This document shows positions 8,432-17,342 of a stretch of 64,000 bases of DNA, piece after piece (the first letter of the stretch is position 1; each line of letters begins with the position of its first letter). Position numbers and translations under genes: made by a program. The notes under the pieces were generated by a model. That model searched no databases, was not told the origin of the DNA, and saw only the letters and a list, made by a program, of their open reading frames with translations. Source of the stretch: G963664835 sp965220775 (GTDB lineage Bacteria > Chloroflexota > UBA6077 > FW602-bin22 > JBCLEL01); assembly GCA_965220775.1 (NCBI GenBank), contig OZ244845.1:1116001-1180000 (forward strand), given 5' to 3'.

Positions 8432-9802
8432 TTAAGCGTAGCCGAACAGCGGAGGGAACACGATGACGACGAATCCCGCCCATACGCCATAAACCGGTAG
8501 GTAGGTTGTCTGCCATCGCTCGAGGGTGGAGAACGAGACTCGGTTGCGCAGGAATCGCGTGTACAGCCATGCCGACCAGGCTAGATTAACGAGAAGGATG
8601 ATGTTCTCGCCCAGAGCCGCCACCTTGTTCGGGGTGAACCCGAACTCGGAAATGCGTGCCGAGATCGCCGCCAGCGCCACGGCGTCGACTATCAGGGCGC
8701 AAACCACGAGCAGCAACTGCAGCTTATCGAAGCCATTTGGCGGCGCCTGCGGGTCGCGCGCCGAAATCGAGTAGAGAAGCAGACCCAAGACGACCACCAG
8801 CAGTAGGTCGAAGCCAATCAGCACCTCCCGCTCTACGTCGATGCCGCTGCCGGTCCACACCATGGCTACCAAGAAGGCCAGCAGTAAGACGGCGAAAAGC
8901 GGTGTGAACAATCGTGTGAGTACCGGAACAATGTTCTCGATGACGCTCTGCTTCGCCTCGACCAGCCAAGCACTTACTATGACGGCGCCCATGGCCCCGC
9001 ACGGCAACAACCAATGCTCTATCAGGCCACCGACGTTCAGGTCGATGGCGGAGAACATGAAGCCAGTGAACATCATGAATACGCCGCCGCCGAGAGCGAT
9101 GAGCACGTAGTAGATGAAGAATTCGCCGGAGAACCGTATGAAGTCCATGCGCCCTTCGCCGGGGCGCCAGTCGCCTCCGGCGTAGACGATGCCCACGACC
9201 AGCCACAGCGCGATTGGCAAGTGCAGCACCGCCAGCCCCAAGGTGTGGCTGTTGGGCGCGAACGGGAAGACGTTTGCGAAGACAGCTGCCGCGACGAATG
9301 GCAGCAAAAGCCAAAGGTAGCCGGGCGACAAGAGTCCGCGCTTCCAGGCGAAGTACCCGGCGAGCAGAGGCAGCACAAAGAGGCTGAGATTGCGGCCATA
9401 AAACTCCATGTCTGAGGCTCCGCCGGCGAGATGGTAGCCGAAAAGCTCAGGAGCCTTTACCGCCAGCGCCGCGGCAACCGCCAAGCCGGCGACGACGATG
9501 GTCTCTGAATGGACCGTAAGGCCAGGTTCGTCCGCGGCATCAGGCGCGACGACGAGCTGTTTCCACAACCGCTCGGAATGCTCACGGGCGAACTCACGAG
9601 ATACGGCGTCGAGGTTGCCCATCCGCTTGACGGCGACCAAGAAGGCTTCGTCGGCTGCCAGGCCGGCGTCCACAAGAGCCGTAATCTGATCGCGGAGGTG
9701 ACTTTCCAGCTCCTCCACGTCGGGAGCATGTATAGCTTGGCGCCGGCGAAGGTAATCACGCCACAAGGCGATCTGGTTTTCGAGTGAATAGTCGTCAGGC
9801 AT
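8432..9802 (-). CDS. Membrane protein with N-terminal permease-prefix-like domain
   Basis: About 456 residues. The first 90 or so are soluble and helical (WRDYLRRRQAIHAPDVEELESHLRDQI, then AFLVAVKRMGN), the pattern of the small domain found before permeases and in PadR-linked membrane proteins. About ten hydrophobic segments follow to the C-terminus. No catalytic motif is seen. It sits 33 bases after the padR gene in the same direction, and PadR/membrane-protein pairs are common, so regulation of the pair by PadR is likely. The ATG at 9802 is preferred; a TTG at 9814 would add four residues but abuts the GGGAGAAG and is too close to it. Function unknown. Confidence 0.82.
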   Translation of the reverse strand: MPDDYSLENQIALWRDYLRRRQAIHAPDVEELESHLRDQITALVDAGLAADEAFLVAVKRMGNLDAVSREFAREHSERLWKQLVVAPDAADEPGLTVHSETIVVAGLAVAAALAVKAPELFGYHLAGGASDMEFYGRNLSLFVLPLLAGYFAWKRGLLSPGYLWLLLPFVAAAVFANVFPFAPNSHTLGLAVLHLPIALWLVVGIVYAGGDWRPGEGRMDFIRFSGEFFIYYVLIALGGGVFMMFTGFMFSAIDLNVGGLIEHWLLPCGAMGAVIVSAWLVEAKQSVIENIVPVLTRLFTPLFAVLLLAFLVAMVWTGSGIDVEREVLIGFDLLLVVVLGLLLYSISARDPQAPPNGFDKLQLLLVVCALIVDAVALAAISARISEFGFTPNKVAALGENIILLVNLAWSAWLYTRFLRNRVSFSTLERWQTTYLPVYGVWAGFVVIVFPPLFGYA

Positions 9803-9835
9803 ATTGCTTTTCAACTTCTCCCGTCTTCGCGTAAT

Positions 9836-10186
9836 CTATGCTTGAATCGCGACGGGCGACATCTTCAACCAAATGCCGCGCAGCGTAGCATCCACGATTT
9901 GCCATTGCCGGCGTTGGATCGCCAAGTGTGCAAGTCCGTCTCTGGTTATGCGATAGTATTTGCGCCTGCGGCCGTTCTCCGAGATCCGCCAACTCGCGGC
10001 GACATAGCCAAGCCGCTCCAGTCGATGCAGCATCGGATAAAGCATGCCGTCCGCCCACTGCAATTGGCCGCCGGACAGCTCGCTCACACGCTTAAGGATG
10101 GCGTAGCCGTAGCTATCGCCTTCGGCGAGTATGGCCAGTACGAGGGGCGTGGCAGAGGCCGCAACCAGATCCTTGCTGACGTTCAT
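9836..10186 (-). CDS. PadR-family transcriptional regulator
   Basis: A 116-residue winged-helix repressor. The order LVLAILAEGDSYGYAILKRV, then GMLYPMLHRLERLGYVAASW, then GRRRKYYRITRDG is the standard PadR DNA-binding domain. The C-terminal helix used for dimerisation is short, as in the small PadR group. It is the first gene of a pair with the membrane protein downstream. Its own upstream region carries a palindrome of PadR type lying between -35 and -10, so autorepression is likely. The inducer is unknown. Confidence 0.93.
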   Translation of the reverse strand: MNVSKDLVAASATPLVLAILAEGDSYGYAILKRVSELSGGQLQWADGMLYPMLHRLERLGYVAASWRISENGRRRKYYRITRDGLAHLAIQRRQWQIVDATLRGIWLKMSPVAIQA

Positions 10187-10248
10187 CGCGTTTCGTCCAG
10201 CACTGCGCCGGAATCGGCGCCCGTGACAATCACGTTATACATAGAAGT

Positions 10249-10276
10249 ATTATACATAGGGCCTCTATGTAAGTAA
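10249..10276 (-). promoter_or_regulatory. padR promoter with palindromic operator
   Basis: On the minus strand a TATAAT (10249-10254) lies 16 bases after TTACTT (10271-10276). Between and overlapping them is the inverted repeat TACATAG (10253-10259) / CTATGTA (10265-10271) with a 5-base spacer. ACAT/ATGT half-sites are typical of PadR operators. A second CTATGTATAA occurs downstream of the -10 (10231-10245 region). Position between the promoter boxes predicts repression. Confidence 0.7.
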
Positions 10277-10288
10277 ATCTCTTGATGC

Positions 10289-10638
10289 GTAACAGTTCAG
10301 ATTTGGGTGTATGTCTCTCCTCCATCCCCGTGAACTGGAATGGTCGAGTCGCCATTCGGGTCCTTAGTAGGCAGTCAAGGGGCGATTTCCAACCTACCGA
10401 TGCCAAATCCGCGCGCTGGTCGACCTCATCCCCTCGCCTTGCGTAGTCTTCGACCTGGCCCCCTTCTCCTGGCCAGGAGAAGGGGGATCTTTGTTGTGGG
10501 GGACACCCCCACATCCCCCGGCATCCGCCTGAGGCGGATCGCCCTTGCAACCCTTTCCTAGTTTTCCTCGATCAGACGTCCTCGTCTGTGGCAGACCCTC
10601 ATTGGTGGGATATTATGCCCATACGGAGCAGGTACCCC
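10289..10638. mobile_element. IS66-type MITE, copy 2 (right end cut)
   Basis: Starts with the same GTAACAGTTCAGATTTGGG tip as copies 1 and 3 and follows them to GGTACCCC at 10638. It then stops just inside the right terminal repeat. The missing tip may be the CCCCTAAGTCTGAACAGTTAC at 12251-12271, which would mean about 1.6 kb was inserted into the MITE. The outer flanks (CTTGATGC and TGGCCGTG) do not match, so this join is uncertain. Inside the copy is an extra block (CTCGCCTTGCGTAGTCTTCG) shared with the 276-bp repeats. Confidence 0.75.
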
Positions 10639-10739
10639 AACGCGACACGTTTTGTTTTGGAGGTAGTTGGTGGTATATCGATTGCTGTTTGTCGGCGCCT
10701 ACGCCTCCCGCTGGATTCGCGCATTGGTCGTCACTGTAC

Positions 10740-10818
10740 GACCGGGGAGATGGGTAACACTTAAACTGGGCACATAGGTAACACTTTCGTAGGGGTATGC
10801 ACAACTCGTCTGGTGTGA
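10740..10818. mobile_element. Left-end remnant of an IS481-family element
   Basis: About 79 bases that match the first bases of the complete IS at 13756 (GGTAACACTT, CGTAGGGGTATGCACAACTC and so on). It is preceded by TGTAC, the same five bases that flank the complete copy. It ends abruptly at GTGTGATC, exactly where the CAGGGG tip of element B begins. The rest of this IS copy is not found in the window. Confidence 0.75.
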
Positions 10819-12200
10819 TCCAGGGGTTTTTGATTCTGTAACATCCGTTGTCAGGCAAAGGTTGGCGGTGGTCTTGCCTTCCCCCTCCCCTCTGGATTCC
10901 TGCCCCCGTATCGGAGTACGGGGCAGGCTTTCGCAGGAATCACCATGGCCTTGCGAAGGCCGCATAAGAGGATGAAGATTGGCAACGCGAGTTAGCGGAA
11001 GTTGGGGGACTCATCCATCCCGGATCGGAGTTCGGGACATGCTTTCATAGCAATCGCTCATGCCGGCTGGCGCCGGCACACGACGGTATGAAAAGCCGGA
11101 GTTGTGGCTTGGTACAGCGAATTGGCGCGGCGGATTCTGCTACGCCCCACTCCCAACCCCAGCGGGGGACAAGCCCCTCGCCTCGCGAAGTCTTCGACCG
11201 CGCTACATTTTCTCATTCCGCCATCGGCCATCGGTCTACAATTCGGCAGGTTTCGCCGGTGTAGAGCCGGCATCGAGGTTGATTGGAGGGGACATCTCGG
11301 ATCGGAGTCCGGGACATGCTTTCATAGCAATCGCTCATCCCGGCTGGCGCCGGCACACCAAGGCGTGAAAACCCGGAGTTGTGATTTGGTATGGCGAGTT
11401 GGCACGGTGGATTCTGCTACGCCCCACTCCCAACCCCAGCGGGGGACAAGCCCCTCGCCTCGCGAAGTCTTCGACCGCGCTACATTTTCTCATTCCGCCA
11501 TCGGCCATCGGTCTACAATTCGGCAGGTTTCGCCGGTGTAGAGCCGGCATCGAGGTTGATTGGAGGGGACATCTCGGATCGGAGTCCGGGACATGCTTTC
11601 ATAGCAATCGCTCATCCCGGCTGGCGCCGGCACACCAAGGCGTGAAAACCCGGAGTTGTGATTTGGTATGGCGAGTTGGCACGGTGGATTCTGCCACGCC
11701 CCACCCCGACCCCAGCGGGGGACAAGCCCCTCGCCTCGCGAAGTCTTCGACCGCGCTACATTTTCTCATTCCGCCATCGGCCATCGGTCTACAATTCGGC
11801 AGGTTTCGCCGGTGTAGAGCCGGCATCGAGGTTGATTGGAGGGGACATCTCGGATCGGAGTCCGGGACATGCTTTCATAGCAATCGCTCATCCCGGCTGG
11901 CGCCGGCACACCAAGGCGTGAAAACCCGGAGTTGTGATTTGGTATGGCGAGTTGGCACGGTGGATTCTGCCACGCCCCACCCCGACCCCAGCGGGGGACA
12001 AGCCCCCGCGCTACAATCCCCTCTCCCCACCCCCTCTGGATTCGCGCCTTCGCGGGAATGACGAATTGGGGGGCCGGAATGACGAGATCGCGGAATGGAG
12101 GGGTTCAACGGCGCGCTCGAAAGCGGCGTAGGCACATCCCGGATCGGAGTCCGGGACATGCTTTCGTACGAATGACGTAGTGGGCGGCGGCAATGTCGTG
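10819..12200. mobile_element. TIR-bounded non-coding element, copy B (right end lost)
   Basis: Begins with CAGGGGTTTTTGATTCTG (from 10821), the same tip as copy C, followed by the shared left module (ACATCCGTTGTCAGGCAAAG). It then has a block shared with copy C's 143-bp repeats, four 276-bp units, and a block (GAGATCGCGGAATGGAGGGG) also present in copies A and C. The right terminal repeat is absent; similarity fades at about 12180-12200. It lies inside an IS481-family remnant, so it arrived after that IS. Confidence 0.7.
11020..11965. repeat. 276/277-bp tandem repeat array inside element B
   Basis: CATGCTTTCATAGCAATCGC recurs at 11038, 11315, 11592 and 11868, steps of 277, 277 and 276. Units are nearly identical to each other (a few differences per unit) and about 90% like the units of element A, so this array has been homogenised separately. 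Frames open here (for example 226 codons at 11381-12061) are repeat artefacts. Confidence 0.9.
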
Positions 12201-12250
12201 GTGAGTAGCGGGAATCTACCTTAGTGCCAATGAGGGTCACAACACTGGTT

Positions 12251-12271
12251 CCCCTAAGTCTGAACAGTTAC
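12251..12271. repeat. Solo right end of an IS66-type MITE
   Basis: CCCCTAAGTCTGAACAGTTA plus one C matches the right terminal repeat of MITE copy 1 except for one base, but no MITE body is attached. It may be the lost right tip of copy 2 (10289-10638) or a relic of another insertion. Confidence 0.6.
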
Positions 12272-12348
12272 TGGCCGTGAGTCGAGGCTGCGCTGGAGTG
12301 GGCCGGTGTTACAATGTTGATTCAATGATTCAAGGAGGTGCTTGGGAC

Positions 12349-13212
12349 ATGAAGCTGGCGTGTGCGGACTTTACTTGGCCGTTGCTTCCCCATGAGAGGG
12401 TTATAGAACTGATTCGCATTCTAGAGATCGAGGGTGTCGATCTCGGTCTTTTTGGCAATCGGTCGCACATTCGGCCGGAGGTCGTCCGGGAGGACATACC
12501 GATGTGGGCCGGCGTCCTGAAGGAGCGATTGGACCGCGCGGAGGTCGAACTGGCGGACTTCTACTTCCAGGCCTGGACTGACGTCCAAGTGATGGCGATG
12601 AACAATCCCGATCCCAAGCAGAAGGAGGACTCACGGGCGCTATTTCTAGACATGCTCGAGATGGCGCGACGTCTTGAAGCAAACGGCATCAGCACTTTGC
12701 CCGGCGTTCCATTCGACGGACAGTCATGGGACGATGCGATGTCGCGTTCTACGGAGGAACTCCAATGGCGCGTCGACGAGGCCGGCAAGCACGGAATCGA
12801 GCTCTCGGTCGAGGGCCACATAGGATCGATCGTGGACACGCCGGACAAGCTGATGCAGCTTGTGGACCGGACGCCGGGATTGAAGTTAACGCTGGACTAT
12901 GGCCACTTCACCTATGCCGGCATCCCTGATTCAGAAGTGGAGCCGCTGATCGAGCACTCACGGCACTTTCACTGCAGAGGATCGGCTGAGGGTGAATTGC
13001 AGACTTCATTCCTAGACAACAAGGTAGACTTCCGCCGGGTCATCGAGCGGATGCAAGAGGTTGGCTATCCCGGCTACTTCGCCATCGAGTACGTGTACAT
13101 GAGTCCATTCGACGCGAACCGCAGCGAGAATACGACCGAGACGATCCTGTACCGAGACTTCGCTCGGGCCGCGATCGAAGGCCGCGACTACACTCCGCCG
13201 GAAATGTTCTGA
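12349..13212 (+). CDS. Sugar phosphate isomerase/epimerase-like TIM barrel
   Basis: A 287-residue xylose-isomerase-like (AP-endonuclease family 2) barrel. Likely metal ligands are Glu in LSVEGH, Asp and His in TLDYGHF, His in HFHCRG and the terminal Glu in FAIEYVY, in the expected order along the barrel. Family members isomerise or epimerise keto-sugars or inositol derivatives; the substrate here cannot be told. The ATG at 12349 is chosen because AAGGAGG lies about ten bases upstream; earlier in-frame starts (12277, 12325) lie before that site. It stands alone, between a repeat region upstream and a 132-bp array downstream. Confidence 0.87.
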   Translation: MKLACADFTWPLLPHERVIELIRILEIEGVDLGLFGNRSHIRPEVVREDIPMWAGVLKERLDRAEVELADFYFQAWTDVQVMAMNNPDPKQKEDSRALFLDMLEMARRLEANGISTLPGVPFDGQSWDDAMSRSTEELQWRVDEAGKHGIELSVEGHIGSIVDTPDKLMQLVDRTPGLKLTLDYGHFTYAGIPDSEVEPLIEHSRHFHCRGSAEGELQTSFLDNKVDFRRVIERMQEVGYPGYFAIEYVYMSPFDANRSENTTETILYRDFARAAIEGRDYTPPEMF

Positions 13213-13272
13213 ACGAACAATTCCATATCGCCGACCCAGGGTTGATCACGGCGAAGGTGTAGTGTCAATAAG

Positions 13273-13750
13273 GTGGCCCGGGCGTATGCCGGCCGGCTGA
13301 GGCACGAAAATTGGGTGCATGGGTTGATGGAAGGGTTCCGGTGTCGTCTGTGCCCGCCACCCCTCCCCTGGCTGGGGACAAGCCCCAGCCCTACATTTCT
13401 CCTTCGACCCTCGGCAGGTGCCGGCACGCCAAGGTATGAAGATTGGGTGCATGGGTTGATGGAAGGGTTCCGGTGTCGTCTGTGCCCGCCACCCCTCCCC
13501 TGGCTGGGGGCGAGCCCCAGCGCTACAATTCTCCTTCGACCCTCGGCTGGTGCCGGCACGCCAAGGTATGAAGATTGGGTGCATGGGTTGATGGAAGGGT
13601 TCCGGTGTCGTCTGTGCCCGCCACCCCTCCCCTGGCTGGGGACAAGCCCCAGCCCTACATTTCTCCTTTGACCCTCGGCAGGTGCCGGCACACCAAGGTA
13701 TGAAGATTGGGTGCATTGGTCGATGGAAGGGTTCAGGTGTCGCCAGTGCT
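13273..13750. repeat. 132-bp tandem repeat array, left part
   Basis: AGGTATGAAGATTGGGTGCA recurs at 13432, 13564 and 13696, a period of 132, with a degenerate first unit near 13300. Units contain CCCCTGGCTGGGGACAAGCC and GGTGCCGGCACACCAAGG, also present in the 276-bp family, so the two repeat types share ancestry. The array is cut by the IS481-family element at 13756 and resumes after it. Confidence 0.9.
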
Positions 13751-13755
13751 TGTAC

Positions 13756-15045
13756 GACTGGGCACATGGGTGACACTTAGACCGAGCACATAGGTAACAC
13801 TTTTGTAGGGGTATACACAACTCGTTTGGCGTGATCGTCCAAGAGCCCGATGATGAGTGGACCGAACTGGATGCTCCAATGCCGATCATCGCTGGGCCTC
13901 AGCCCTACTGGTTCACCCCTCAGCGCTTCACTCAGATAGATGGTCTCGCCTCTCCACTTGATCCCTCCATTGCCGCGTACCCTCCGTATCGTCACATCAG
14001 CCTCGTACTCAGGTGATCTCACCTCCGCCGGATAAGAACGCAGAGACGGTGCGTAGAGCAGTGCCGGTGGGCGTTGTCCCAGAGCCTCGTGTGGTCTGTG
14101 CTCATTATAGACCCGCCGGAACTCGTCGAACGCTCTCTGCTGAGTGCGTATGCTACTTCTGGGTGGAGTTGCCGTCTCAGCCTTGAGAGTGCGGTGCAAT
14201 CGCTCCAGCCGGCCGTTCTGCTCAGGATGTGCCGGCTCTATACGCTCAGGTAATATGCCCAGCTTGATCCACCACACCGACAGCGAACTCAACCCACCGA
14301 CTGCCACACTGGCAAAGGGCACACCGTTGTCAGAGCGCATCACCCTGGGCAGTCCGTACTCCCTGAATGCGCGCTCACACACTGCACGCACCTCAGAGCC
14401 TCTAGGTCTCTTCAGCCCTTGGCATACCAGCAAACAACGGCTAAAGCCGTCCTGGATAGTCAATGGGTCTATCCTGACCCCATCTTCCGTCCGAAACCAA
14501 CCCTTGAAATCGATCGACCATACGTCGTTCGGCCTCTCAGCTGCTGCGAAGGGCTCACTCCAAGGCGCTGTGTGCCTACGGCGCTTGCGTCGACCCACCA
14601 GCCCGGCACGGTCCAGTATCTGTCCTGCCGTGCTCGACGCCGGCCAATTCATCCAAGGCTCCACACGACCCAGCCAGGCAACCAGCTTCTTAGGACCCCA
14701 GGTTGGGTGCTCTCCTTTGGCCCTGATCAGCCTCTCTATCACTGGCTGTGGCGTGGAGTTGGGATGAGTGTGCGGTGCTCGACTTCGATCTCCCAATCCC
14801 CCCAATCCCCACAGCTTGAAGCGCTCCACCCGCTTATACCCTGTCTTGCGACTAATACTGAATTGACGACACAGCTCTGTGAAAGTGTCTTCTCCCCCTT
14901 TCCATCGTAGTATGAAACGGATTTGCTCTTGCTCTCGACTCGTATCTTTCCAGGGCAACATCTGGCCTCCAATGATCGGTTGTTCCGATCTTGTACCACT
15001 TTGTTACCCATGTGCTCGGTTTTTCTGTTACCTATGTGCCCAGTC
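13756..15045. mobile_element. Complete IS481-family insertion sequence
   Basis: A 1290-base element with ends GACTGGGCACATGGGTGACA and, on the other strand at the right, GACTGGGCACATAGGTAACA. TGTAC flanks it directly on both sides (13751-13755 and 15046-15050), a 5-base target duplication; because GTAC is its own complement, part of this could instead belong to the ends. It carries one transposase gene. It interrupts a 132-bp tandem array, and a fragment of a second copy is at 10740. Ends and gene are intact, so the copy may still be active. Confidence 0.9.
13777..14961 (-). CDS. IS481-family transposase
   Basis: A 394-residue DDE transposase. An N-terminal helix-turn-helix (FTELCRQFSISRKTGYKRVERF, about 28-50) is followed by a second DNA-binding region and an rve-type catalytic core: Asp in WSIDFKGWF, Asp in VMRSDNGVPF, and Glu in HPEQNGRLERLHRTL. 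NEHRPHEALGQRPPA is the usual IS481/IS3-like end of the core. The C-terminal ~80 residues form a beta-rich tail. Full length, no frameshift. It fills the IS almost end to end, with the start at 14961. Confidence 0.95.
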   Translation of the reverse strand: MLPWKDTSREQEQIRFILRWKGGEDTFTELCRQFSISRKTGYKRVERFKLWGLGGLGDRSRAPHTHPNSTPQPVIERLIRAKGEHPTWGPKKLVAWLGRVEPWMNWPASSTAGQILDRAGLVGRRKRRRHTAPWSEPFAAAERPNDVWSIDFKGWFRTEDGVRIDPLTIQDGFSRCLLVCQGLKRPRGSEVRAVCERAFREYGLPRVMRSDNGVPFASVAVGGLSSLSVWWIKLGILPERIEPAHPEQNGRLERLHRTLKAETATPPRSSIRTQQRAFDEFRRVYNEHRPHEALGQRPPALLYAPSLRSYPAEVRSPEYEADVTIRRVRGNGGIKWRGETIYLSEALRGEPVGLRPSDDRHWSIQFGPLIIGLLDDHAKRVVYTPTKVLPMCSV

Positions 15046-15050
15046 TGTAC

Positions 15051-15640
15051 CTGCCCAGGCCCGACCCCAGCGGGGGACAAGCCCCAGCCCTACATTTCCT
15101 CTTTGACCCTCGGCTGGTGCCGGCACGTCAAGGTATGAAGATTGGGTGCATTGGTCGATGGAAAGGTTCAGGTGTCGTCTGTGCCCGCCACCCCTCCCCT
15201 GGCTGGTGACAAGCCCCAGCGCTACATTTCTCCGTTGACCCTCGGCAGGTGCCGGCACACCAAGGTATGAAGATTGGGTGCATTGGTCGATGGAAAGGTT
15301 CAGGTGTCGTCTGTGCCCGCCACCCCTCCCCTGGCTGGTGACAAGCCCCAGCGCTACATTTCTCCGTTGACCCTCGGCAGGTGCCGGCACACCAAGGTAT
15401 GAAGATTGGGTGCATTGGTCGATGGAAAGGTTCAGGTGTCGTCTGTGCCCGCCACCCCTCCCCTGGCTGGTGACAAGCCCCAGCGCTACATTTCTCCGTT
15501 GACCCTCGGCAGGTGCCGGCACACCAAGGTATGAAGATTGGGTGCATTGGTCGATGGAAAGGTTCAGGTGTCGTCTGTGCCCGCCACCCCTCCCCTGGCT
15601 GGGGACAAGCCCCAGGCCCTACATTTCTCCTTCGACCCTT
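15051..15640. repeat. 132-bp tandem repeat array, right part
   Basis: AGGTATGAAGATTGGGTGCA recurs at 15131, 15263, 15395 and 15527, exact steps of 132. Three consecutive units are almost identical, so expansion was recent. The array ends four bases before the stop codon of the next PhyH gene. It was contiguous with the left part (13273-13750) before the IS inserted. Long open frames on the minus strand (up to 164 codons) result from the period being a multiple of three. Confidence 0.9.
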
Positions 15641-15643
15641 GGC

Positions 15644-16393
15644 TTACTCCTCGACGACCCGGCGATTCATCTCCTGGATCCGCGGCGGCAATCTGTCGCG
15701 CACGCTGCGTTTCATTGACGGCCAGTGGCCGCCACCCGTCCCATGTTCGAGCCAGGCTGCGTGATAGGCGATCGACACGCCGATCCGATGCTGGTCCTTG
15801 GTGGTATTGGCGCCGCCGGCGTGCCAGATCGAGCCGATGAAGATCACGATCGTGCCGGGGTCTCCTTCGGCGGCGACCAGGTGACTATACTTGACGCCCT
15901 TTCGGGGTAGTAGCCGCGAGTGATGGCTGAAGGGCATGAGGAGCGTGCCACCGTTTTCGCGGGTGAACTCGCTGAGCATCAGCAGACTGTTTATGACCGG
16001 CCACTGCCCCGGGGCGGGATGGCCGGACCTGGCAAATATGCCGGCCGGCCCGTCGGCGTGGAGAGGTTGGCCGCCCCATCCTGGTTTGGTCCAGCGCATG
16101 GCTTCGCCGGCGCTCTGGAATCCCTCACCAACGGCGAGGCGGGCGAGCTCCAAGTAGACTGGGATGGTGACGGCGGAAAAGAACAGGTCAGACTCTTTCG
16201 TGTCCATTACGTGCTCGAGCAGCGAAGGGAGATGGCAGTCGAGCTCGCCGGAATCCGGCTGCCGGCTCATGAGATCCACTACTCGCTCGGCCATGAGATT
16301 GGCGTCGGTCGCCGAAATGACGTTCGGGATCTTGACAAAGCCGTATTCGTCGAGCTGGGCTTTCAGCCCGACAATGTCGAACGTTTCTGGCAT
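15644..16393 (-). CDS. PhyH-family dioxygenase (second gene of a coupled pair)
   Basis: A 249-residue Fe(II)/2-oxoglutarate dioxygenase. The iron ligands are His112 and Asp114 in LHADG and His191 in GSIWHAGG; Arg203 in HRIGVSIAYH is the likely 2-oxoglutarate anchor. Its start codon shares one base with the stop of the upstream PhyH gene (TGATG), so the two are translationally coupled and may act on one pathway or form a hetero-oligomer. It is more distant from the other two PhyH proteins of the cluster than they are from each other. Substrate unknown. Confidence 0.9.
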   Translation of the reverse strand: MPETFDIVGLKAQLDEYGFVKIPNVISATDANLMAERVVDLMSRQPDSGELDCHLPSLLEHVMDTKESDLFFSAVTIPVYLELARLAVGEGFQSAGEAMRWTKPGWGGQPLHADGPAGIFARSGHPAPGQWPVINSLLMLSEFTRENGGTLLMPFSHHSRLLPRKGVKYSHLVAAEGDPGTIVIFIGSIWHAGGANTTKDQHRIGVSIAYHAAWLEHGTGGGHWPSMKRSVRDRLPPRIQEMNRRVVEE

Positions 16394-17217
16394 CAGGACT
16401 GGGCCAACGGAGTCTCGAGGATTTCCAGCTCGTCAAGCCGCCGGACCCAACGTTTGTGGCGCGGGTCGTCCGTCGAGCGCCAGTATTCCGGGTAGAATTG
16501 CTCTCCCCAATCTCTGGCCTGCCGCCCGTGGTTGCTGCCCATGACGAGTTGAGTGTTGGCGACGCTCTCCGGGGTCTGGGGGTTCTCGTAATAGATGACT
16601 GTGCCCATCCTGCGCCGGTCGCCGCCGCCAAAGGCCGCGTGCCAGATTGCGTTGTTGAACATCAAAGCATCGCCGGGCTCTGAGACGAACGAGAACGCTG
16701 GGACCTCGTCCGGTCGGATCCCCAACGTGGAGGAGAGGTCACTCATCCTCCCGCGATCAGATCGATTCCAGAGGAGTTCTTGAAGCTGGGAGTACAAAGG
16801 GTCTCTATGGGAGCCGGGTATGACTCTCAACGCGCCATTCGACGCGTCGAGCTCGTCGAGGTATATCACGAACTTTGCGGCTCGGTACTCGCAGGTACCC
16901 GTGTCAGGATGCCACCCGGTATCGCCGACATAGTAGTTTCCATCGGTGACGATGCCAATCGGATCTCCACCGAGTACCTGTTTTGCAACGTCGGCAAAAC
17001 GCGGATCGTCGATCAATGAAGCGATGAAGGGCGTATTGGCGTCCATAAGGGTCGTCCAGACTCTCTTTACATTCCCTCCCAATTGCAGCCGGCGGGCCTC
17101 AAGCGCGGCGTCGAACTCGTCGGAGTATGTCTTGAGTTCGTCGGGGGTAAGGTACTGTCGGAACGTGAGGAAACCAAAGGACTTGAAATGGTTCATCTGT
17201 TGGTCTGTGAGTTTCAC
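16393..17217 (-). CDS. PhyH-family dioxygenase (first gene of a coupled pair)
   Basis: A 274-residue dioxygenase starting with GTG at 17217, supported by AGGAGG eight bases upstream. Ligands: His103 and Asp105 in GWHPDTG and His193 in AIWHAAFGGG, with RRRMGTVIYY following. RVIPGSHRDPLY is a shared PhyH block. It is closely related along its whole length to the gene at 17343-18191 (both begin MKLT-QQ-HF--FGF and end WVRRLDELE-LETP), showing a tandem duplication. Its stop overlaps the start of the third PhyH gene. Confidence 0.92.
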   Translation of the reverse strand: MKLTDQQMNHFKSFGFLTFRQYLTPDELKTYSDEFDAALEARRLQLGGNVKRVWTTLMDANTPFIASLIDDPRFADVAKQVLGGDPIGIVTDGNYYVGDTGWHPDTGTCEYRAAKFVIYLDELDASNGALRVIPGSHRDPLYSQLQELLWNRSDRGRMSDLSSTLGIRPDEVPAFSFVSEPGDALMFNNAIWHAAFGGGDRRRMGTVIYYENPQTPESVANTQLVMGSNHGRQARDWGEQFYPEYWRSTDDPRHKRWVRRLDELEILETPLAQS

Positions 17218-17342
17218 CTTGCATCCTCCTGAATTCGCGGCAAATATCTGGGTTTTGGCCTACGGTAGACTTCAGTTGGCTTATGGCTCTTCGCACGTAC
17301 GCGCACGACACCGATGACCCGCACCTATTGCTCAACACACAA

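Noticed and set aside
8058..8570. Frames of 71 and 145 codons between vapB and the membrane protein
   Set aside because: They overlap each other on opposite strands, have no binding site and resemble nothing; the longer one is antisense to the end of the membrane gene.
10288..12271. One MITE interrupted by a single 1.6-kb insertion
   Set aside because: The outer flanks of the joined MITE do not form an 8-base duplication, so the joining is only suggested, not claimed.
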